This document shows, piece by piece, positions 56,827 through 64,000 of a stretch of 64,000 nt of DNA (the stretch's first letter is position 1; each line of letters starts with the position of its first letter). The notes under the pieces were generated by a model, which did not search any database, had not been told where the DNA came from, and saw only the letters and a list, made by a program, of their open reading frames with translations. The stretch spans positions 186,001-250,000 of the forward strand of contig JAIXMG010000013.1 of NCBI GenBank assembly GCA_025201345.1, written 5' to 3'. A program made the position numbers and the translations under genes. Source of the DNA: Thamnidium elegans (taxonomy: Eukaryota; Mucoromycota; Mucoromycetes; Mucorales; Mucoraceae).

Positions 56827-57663
56827 ACTGTTGGTATAAAATGATAAGAAAAAAGAAAATAAAGAAAAAGAGAAATATACAAAAAAATAAATTAGCTTAG
56901 AAATATGCTGTGAGAATCGTCACATTAGGTCATCTGATTTTTTTAAACTGTGTATGTAGTCTGTAAAGAAGTTTTATCACATGTTTTTATAAAAACTATA
57001 CCTTTTTCTTTTGTGCTACAACAATTTTGGTCTTCGGGATCATTACCGACGCATCCAAAAATAAAAACCAAAACGACTCCTCTCTATCACACCCCCTTGC
57101 GCTAATCACTGAAAAAAAGGATGTTTAAGTGTATATATATGTATATACAGTATATGTATACTGTATATATACTGTATATATATCTTATATAATAAATGCT
57201 AAAGAAGGGGAGTTTTTGTGTTTTAAGAAAGAGTATGAAATTTGCATAAAAACTAGAAATACTCTAGTAAAACGTTATTATAAATAAACAAATACGACGT
57301 TTTTTTTTTTTTTTCAAAAAGAACCGTTTTAAATTAATCAGACTATTATCGGGATCAAAGTACATTTCTTTGCACGACAATAATACATGGAAACAGAGAG
57401 GAAAAAAAGGGTTATTAAAAAACCTTTTTTTTTGCTTGTCTGAATTTAAAGTAAGTTTCCCCCGCCGAATAAAAAATAAACGCCCCTGCTTCCAACATAA
57501 GTTTAATAATAATATTTTTGTCATGTATTTTTATCTTCTTCTCCTTTTTAAACTTATTATATATATTTAATATTTATTTATTTATTATTATTTATTTTCC
57601 TTTCGTTTTTTTAAAAAATACTTTCTTTTCTTTAGTAATTTACATATTTTTTCGAGATACATC

Positions 57664-57696
<33 letters not shown>

Positions 57697-57764
57697 CTCC
57701 CCCGACCCTATTCAGAAAAATATTATAAAAAAAAAGTAATAGTTCATTGTGAAAAAGAATAGAC
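56827..57764. other. Spacer with palindromic TA-rich tract
   Basis: No gene seen. A self-complementary run of TATATACAGTATATGTATAC words lies at 57131-57183. T-runs at 57301-57315 and 57665-57696 follow, the last one in the presumed promoter of the RRM-Pumilio gene. Confidence 0.5.
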
Positions 57765-59626
57765 ATGACTACTTCAGGTACAAGCTCACCTTCTTCAGTC
57801 ATAAGCACTTCAACAACTGCAATAGAAACAACCTGTAAACCTACGTAAACACTTTTTTTTTTTTTTTTTTCTTTCTTTTTTTTTTTTTTTTTTTTTTTTT
57901 TATATACATATATATAGTATATGATTATGCAATATATTTAGTTCTAATTTATGCAATATATACGCGATTTTTAGAAGTCAAGATATAACCGAGAATACCA
58001 ATAATTCGTTATGGACCAAAAAAACAACACAAACATTTATTTATGAAGGTGAAGAATATGATAGTGACAATAGTTTAAGCCATCAACAAAATCATACCAC
58101 GATACGTCGACCTCGTGCAGAAACCATGCCAACCCAATCAACATGTTTTCGTTACAACCCACTCGTACTAGACAACAATAGATCCGATGATAAAACACCA
58201 TTAACTATCAATTCCACTAACCAGCCATTTGGATCTGGTATATTTGATAACGACATACCTCAATCCCATCATCATCTACAACAAAATTGGATTGGTGATA
58301 TCTTGACAAGCCCAACTACACCTACCACCGATCAATTATTAAAAGGAGATGATAATAATACAATTGCAAGTACTTTTGCTTCATTAGGACTAGATGATTC
58401 TCCTTCCTCTTCTCGTTCTTTTATTCATGCTAGTCATTCTTACTCTTCGCTTCAAACGCTATGTGAAAACCAACAACAAGATGCAGGTAAAACAGTTTCT
58501 TCTTATTATAGAGGTGAACATCTTCGTTCCTCGGTTGCAAACCTTAGACTTCAACAACAAAATAGACCTCGTGCTCAAAGTGCTGTTGAACAAGAACAAC
58601 AACAACAACAAAGATCCATTTGGTCTGATACAAGAAACTTTCATAGGCCCTTCTTACGCAGCTCAAATAGTAGTGCTGATTTATTAGAATTGATCGCTAG
58701 ACAAAGAAAAGCTACCGCTACTTCTTCAAGTCCAACTACAATGAATGAAGATATGCAATCCATCGATAGTAGTGGTGTATGGACAGGGGTAATATATATA
58801 TATATATCTTTTTTTTTTAAAAAAAAAGAAAAAAGAGACAAGAAGGGGTCTTATATGCCCCCATTTTTTTTTTTTTTTTTAAATTGTAGCTTTTCTAAAA
58901 CTTTATTATTTATAGGATGCAGGTTCTTTTGAATTATTAATGGATAATATCGAGACTGAATCTGTCATGTCAACCAACGCTTCAAATACTCAAGTTCCGT
59001 CACGATCCTTATGGCTTGGTCAACTTGATTTAACCACATACGGCGCCAACGAGCTCAACATGATATTTTCCAACTTTGGTGTCATTGAAAGCATTCGGAT
59101 TTTACCCGACCGTGAATGTGCCTTTATCAACTTTTCCACTGTCGAAGAAGCCTCGCGAGCCAAAGACACCTTGGTCAACAAAATGTCCAGCCGCTTATGC
59201 AACCACCACTTGGTCAAAGTAGGATTTGGTAAATCCGACACGCCTACCAACAATGTCATGCCCTCACCTATCACCGATACCGTGCAAGGACCTACCAGAG
59301 CATTATGTACAGTATACATACATTATTTATTATTTTTCTTAAAAAAAATTAACCTTATTTTATATAGGGGTTGGAAATATTCCGACCAATACAACCCAAC
59401 AAACATTGGGTAATATCTTTTCTTGTTTCGGCATGATTGAATCCATCCGCGTCTTAACACACAAGAATTGTGGCTTTATTAATTTCTACACCCAAGAGGA
59501 AGCAATACGAGCAAAACGGTCTTGCCAAAACAGAGAAATCATGGGTCCAGGTACTGGAACAGTAAGAATTGGATTTGCAAAAGTACCGCCTGCAGTTAAA
59601 TTACTTGATAGCTCTGTAGATGTCGT

Positions 59627-59675
<49 letters not shown>

Positions 59676-61292
59676 ATCTTGGATAATAGTACTGCAAATA
59701 CACCTATTCCTACCAATTTTGCCATTGAAGATCAGCACATGATGATGTACATGATGGAATTCATGGGCAATAATACGCCTGCCAATACCATGTTTTCTGC
59801 TGTAGTAACGGAGCGTAAATTAATCATGCAAGAGTTTGGTGAAGATGATTCGGATGGTCCGACATTTGACGGTAATAAAGACGGTTACATGTTGTGAAAC
59901 TAAATACAAAAAAAAACTTATACATCTCCCCCCCCCCTTTTTTTTTATATCTAGTGCTTCATTTACCTACCAGTTATTATCATAGTATTCCCGCTGCTCC
60001 AGAACTAGGTCAGTCAAGAAAAGTAGATATTTCTCGTCTTCGAGACATTAGAAAGAGATTAGATACAGGACATATTACTGTAAAAGAATTAGAAGTCATA
60101 GCTGTAGAATGTGTAGATGAATTAGTTGAACTTTGCAGTGGTAAAATATATAAAAGTTGGGGGGAAGAGTAAAAAAATAAATAATAATTTTTTTTTTGTA
60201 GACTATATTGGAAACACAGTAATTCAAAGGCTATTCGAAAGATGTTCAGAGCTGACAAAATCCATTATGCTTGACGCGGTTGCACCGTTCCTAGCCTCTA
60301 TCGGAGTACACAAAAACGGTACCTGGGCAGCCCAAAAGATCATCGACACCGCGAAACTTCCAACCCAAATCACGATTGTGTGCGGGCATATCCAACCATA
60401 CGTGCCCTCGCTGCTGCTGGACCAGTTCGGAAACTACGTAGTGCAATGCTGCTTAGGCCTTGGCCCTACCCGCAACCAGTTTATTTTTGATGCCATTGTG
60501 GATTCCTGCTGGGAGATTGCACAGGGCCGATTTGGAGCACGAGCCGTCCGAGCCACGCTGGAAAGTCCTCATGTGACCAAAAGACAACAGGTAAATCATT
60601 AAAAAAAAAACATATTTTGATATACTAAACTGTCTTTATAGAAATATGTAGCTGCATCACTTGTGCAACATGCTTTGCTTTTAGCCACCAACGCCAACGG
60701 AGCACTTTTATTGATCTGGCTTTTAGACACCTCCGGTATCCCAGGCCGCTACCACGTCTTGGCCCCTCGCTTAATACCTCACCTTGCCCGCCTTTGCACC
60801 CACAAGCTCGCGTCCTTAACCGTGCTTAAGCTCGTCAACCAGCGCCAAGAGCCCGATGCAAGATCGCTGATCCTGGAGACCTTGTTCTTCAGTGCTACCA
60901 CCGTCACCGTCGACGAAATCTTGCACGACCAAGTGCACGGCGTCAGTCTGGTCCAAAAGATCTTATCGAGCTCGTACATCGAGTTGCGCGAACGACAACG
61001 TATCGCCGAAAGAGTCAAGCAGCTGCTGTCCAAGCTAAAGTTACAGCATGTGCAGGGCTATAAACGACTGATGGAGGAAATCAATATGGTCATGGTCGAT
61101 TCCGCCCCAGGTGCTAGTCTTGGTGTGCCTCCTCCTAATCACCAGTTTTCAATTAGCCCCAGTTTGGCAGCCGCCTTGCATGCAAAGTATATGGCGGATG
61201 AAGGAGGTGATGAGCAACAGGCTGCCGCCATGATGGCTAATTTCTATGCTGCCGCCGCCGCTGCCGCTGCTGCATCTGAATCTGAAAAATAA
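57765..61292 (+). CDS. RNA-binding protein with two RRMs and Pumilio repeats (Jsn1/Puf1-2-like)
   Basis: Seven exons, start MTTSGTSSPSSVISTSTTAI. The N-terminal 350 residues are Ser/Gln-rich and disordered. RRM1: RSLWLGQLDLTTYGANELNM with RNP1-like CAFINFSTVEEASRAK. RRM2: ALWVGNIPTNTTQQTLGNIF with NCGFINFYTQEEAIRAK. A Q16 tract (59628-59675) separates them from the Pumilio repeats: DYIGNTVIQRLFERCSELTK, VHKNGTWAAQKIIDTAKLPT, LLLDQFGNYVVQCCLGLG and GRFGARAVRATLESPHVTKR. The C-terminus is Ala-rich. The RRM plus PUF layout matches yeast Jsn1/Puf2, which bind mRNAs of membrane proteins and organelles. Exons from about 59,000 and 60,230 on are richer in C/G than the first exons. Confidence 0.93.
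59628..59675 (+). repeat. (CAA)16 polyglutamine tract
   Basis: Sixteen uninterrupted CAA codons inside the RRM-Pumilio gene. The pure repeat makes length variation between strains likely. Confidence 0.95.
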
Positions 61293-61324
61293 TGCCTGAA
61301 AAAACAAGGTAAAAACCCACTCAG

Positions 61325-61355
<31 letters not shown>

Positions 61356-61622
61356 ATCAAAACACTCAAAAAAAAAAGCCTAAAAGAAAAAGCCTTAAAA
61401 AAAAAGTCTTAAAAAACGTATATATATTATGATACCCAAATACCCTAGCCACCTTCCCTGTCCCCCCCTCCCGTACCCTTTGTTTTGATTTCTTGTTCTT
61501 TCGTTATACATATATCATCATTTATCTTCAAAAAAAAGACACTTTTTTTTAATTATTCTTAAAAAAAAAAAGAAACGTATATACTCTCTCTCACTGGTTT
61601 TTTTTCTAGCATCATCATCGAT

Positions 61623-61658
<36 letters not shown>

Positions 61659-61686
61659 TTCCTTCCTACACTATATGAATAACCCA

Positions 61687-61718
<32 letters not shown>

Positions 61719-61902
61719 CATGCTTCTTTTTTTATATTTTCACACTATTAAAAAAAGTATATATATATACAGTAACACCCTTTATATGACATATTCTTGC
61801 ATACTAAAACTGTTCATCTAAATTATCATTAAAAAAAAAAAATTGAAATGCATAGAAATGTAGGTTTATTAATGAAAGATTATACAAAAAAAAAGAGGGG
61901 GG
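61293..61902. other. Convergent spacer with homopolymers
   Basis: No gene seen between the convergent RRM-Pumilio and bZIP genes. It contains an A27 run (about 61326-61352), a T29 run (about 61691-61718), a CA microsatellite (separate entry) and C-rich words near 61457-61470. Confidence 0.5.
61625..61656 (+). repeat. (AC)16 microsatellite
   Basis: Sixteen perfect AC units, flanked by A/T-rich sequence in the 3' spacer. Confidence 0.95.
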
Positions 61903-62891
61903 TTAATTTTCAATATCAGATGAATCTCTGCTGTGAGATAATCGAATACGCTTGTTTAAAGTGTTCTCTACATGAGATCGACGATTATTTTGCGGTAAAC
62001 TCACTGGTATCAGTAACGACTTCAAGTACTTATTCTACAAAAAAAAAAGAAAAATTTAGTTTAAAAAAGAGTTACATCTTGTTTTTTCATTACCTCCTTT
62101 TCAAGCTCATCTAATTTTTGTACATCAGTTTCTTTTTCTTGTCTAAACCTAGTCATTAAATGTTCTAATTGACCTACACGATCAAACAAAGTATTGTTAT
62201 CTTCATGCATCGGAGGAGGACTTGAAGTATTCGATCGATTACTGTAATCCACTGTCACCGATTGTTTTGATAATAAAGGGTGTTCTGGCTCAACACGTCT
62301 TAATGCATTCTCAAATTCTTTAGATCGTTGTTCCAATTCATTACATTTATCTTGAAGCTCGCGTTCTCGTTGTTTACGACGATCACGAAATCTTGCAGAA
62401 GCTCCTGCATTCCTTCTCCTTTTTTCTGCCAGTACTTCTTCTGAAGAAAGTACTCGACCATCATTAGAATCAGAACCTCTTCGCTCTTCTACTCTATGAC
62501 TACCGTAAGGGTCGCCATTCTTTTTTTGCTGCTGTTGAAACTGACTAAAAAGTGCCCATAATGTATTTTGATCAGGCGCTGTGGATGAGGATGAATAAGG
62601 TGTGTGAGGTGCAGAAGAAGATGAAAAAGAACTAGATGATGATGTTGTAGTTGCTCTAGTAGATGTACTGTTGTTGCCATAATAATTTTGAGGTGGAGAT
62701 AATAACTCTGGTCGTTCTTTTTGTGAATAAAACTCACTATTTAGTGGTTTGGGTAAGATGGAAAGAGAGCTATGTTTATCATAACCAGAGGATGGTGGTG
62801 AAGCAGGCATCAGTGTAGTTGGTGGTTGTGATCTAGATGTAAACATAGAAATGGGTGGTAATGAAGTTGTATGAGTAATAGATGAAGACAT
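61903..62891 (-). CDS. bZIP transcription factor
   Basis: Two exons, about 310 residues. The N-terminus is Ser/Pro/Thr-rich (ISMFTSRSQPPTTLMPASPP). The basic region reads EKRRRNAGASARFRDRRKQR, fitting the N-x-x-x-A-S-A-R-F-R core of the Met4/Cys3/ATF4-like fungal class. A helical linker (NELEQRSKEFENALRRVE) and an insert (SVTVDYSNRSNTSSPPPM) precede a second heptad region, LFDRVGQLEHLMTRFRQEKE and KLDELEKE, which is joined by a GTAATG...TTGTAG intron to NKYLKSLLIPVS. The join extends the leucine zipper (LEKENKYLKSLL), supporting this end rather than the unspliced stop at VTLF. The stop is at 61903-61905 after SDIEN. The interrupted coiled coil is a slightly odd zipper layout. Confidence 0.9.
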
Positions 62892-64000
62892 GATAAATAT
62901 ATATATATATATATATAAAGAAGAAGAAAAAGATAAAGAAGAAGGAAAAAAAAAAAAAAAAAAAAAAAAAGTTCTTTAAACGTGCCTGAAATGTAAGAAA
63001 AAAAATGTCTCCATTATGACTGGATTGCGCCATCCGATGGCGACATTTCCGTTTACTATTGCGATAAAAAAATAAATTTAATCTAAATAGGAAATTTCGG
63101 CCTGTCTTAAATAAAGCTTTCAACGTAACACACACCTTTATCGTGTGAAAATAAGCACACACTCCAATTCCAAATTACTGTTTTTCTTTTTCGCTGTTAA
63201 ACTTGTGTTTCAAGTCCAATTAAATTACCCTTTAAAGGACAAAACTATGATGCGACTTTTTTATTTTATTTCGAAACTTAAACATATATAAAAGCGTGAT
63301 ATCATCACTTAGTATCACACACACACTGACGTACGCGATGATGGTCATTATTGCTTATGTATTTATAAAAATGTACAATAGAGCAATGATTGAGGTTTTT
63401 TTTTTGGGATGACATAATGGGCATTCCTGTCGTAATGATAAATTTATTATATTGTATGCATAGTCCGTATCTGTATAACGGGGGTCAAAATCTGTCTATT
63501 TAGTACTTTATCTTGAAAACTAACATTCTTTTCATACATTTTCTATCAAGGGTTTACGTATATATAAAAAGGAATGATCAAATACGAATAACAAACAATG
63601 AATGACCACAAGGTGTCAAATATAAAACTAATTTCTGTATCGAGACTATGGCATAATAATATACAATGTATGCGTCAATTGTTATTGCAGACTAACGTTG
63701 CACGGCATGACCGTAGTTAATACTTGCATTTTTCCTCATGATAATTGGGCTGTATTTTATTTAGGCTACATACGGATAAGATAACTAATGTTTTTGGACA
63801 TGTGCTTTTAAAGAAGGGAAAAAAATATATACTTGTGGTATAACTACTTGTTCCAAGTACTCTTTTTTTTTTTTTTTTTTTTTTTTTCGCTGTATATTTA
63901 TATAAACTAAATGGAGTATGTTAATTTTTAATATATATATTTATATAATATTACGCACTGTTTAAAAGAAAATATAGCTCCTCTGGAAAAAAAGATCAAT
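62892..64000. other. Spacer at window end
   Basis: Upstream region of the bZIP gene with TA repeats (62898-62917) and an A27 run (62946-62970). No gene supported to the window end. Confidence 0.45.

Noticed and set aside
1..64000. CRISPR arrays, bacterial operons or rRNA genes
   Set aside because: None seen; the intron-rich eukaryotic gene structure rules out a prokaryotic origin, and no regularly spaced repeats or rRNA words were found.

Overview
The window is nuclear DNA of a fungus, most likely an early-diverging mould of the Mucoromycota (Mucorales-like). The base composition is strongly A/T-rich. Genes carry short GT-AG introns, mostly about 45-110 nt, and homopolymer A or T runs of 10-40 nt are scattered through introns and spacers. 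Gene content supports this placement: a Ras of mucoralean type, a short yippee protein, a PY-motif arrestin, an RRM-Pumilio protein and, unexpectedly for a fungus, a sestrin. I worked by eye, so exon joins are inferred from splice consensus and family alignment. Coordinates given for a CDS run from start codon to stop codon and include introns.

Layout. 0.7-6.3 kb: a Lys/Glu-rich membrane-anchored protein, a small secreted protein and a sestrin. 6.3-9.4 kb: no gene seen. 9.4-14.8 kb: ARP3, an unrecognised Cys-motif protein and Ras. 15.3-23.4 kb: a dense housekeeping block with RPS7 and eIF4E sharing one divergent promoter, then SF3B1 and the complex I 49-kDa subunit converging. 23.4-27.3 kb: gene desert. 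27.3-35.0 kb: a DH-domain RhoGEF, an arrestin, an Spt23/Mga2-like factor without ankyrin or membrane part, a tiny HeH-domain protein and a type I membrane protein. 35.2-40.5 kb: a transposon graveyard holding a LINE-type relic, a 157-bp-period duplication, an F-box-like orphan gene, and a decayed Fanzor/TnpB-like fragment immediately upstream of a decayed Tc1/mariner transposase. 40.6-44.6 kb: RQC1/TCF25 and a CHY-RING ubiquitin ligase, tail to tail. 44.6-52.3 kb: sparse, with one Sec7-PH ARF-GEF, a long imperfect inverted repeat and two copies of a dispersed repeat. 52.3-62.9 kb: PRPP synthetase, OLA1, yippee, an RRM-Pumilio protein and a bZIP factor.

Functionally, many genes belong to translation and its quality control (RPS7, eIF4E, RQC1, OLA1, Pumilio), splicing, actin/Ras/Rho/ARF signalling, ubiquitin-linked trafficking and nutrient/stress sensing. 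The most noteworthy items are the sestrin with a largely recognisable leucine pocket, the Fanzor-mariner remnant, and the large fold-back repeat near 50.5 kb.
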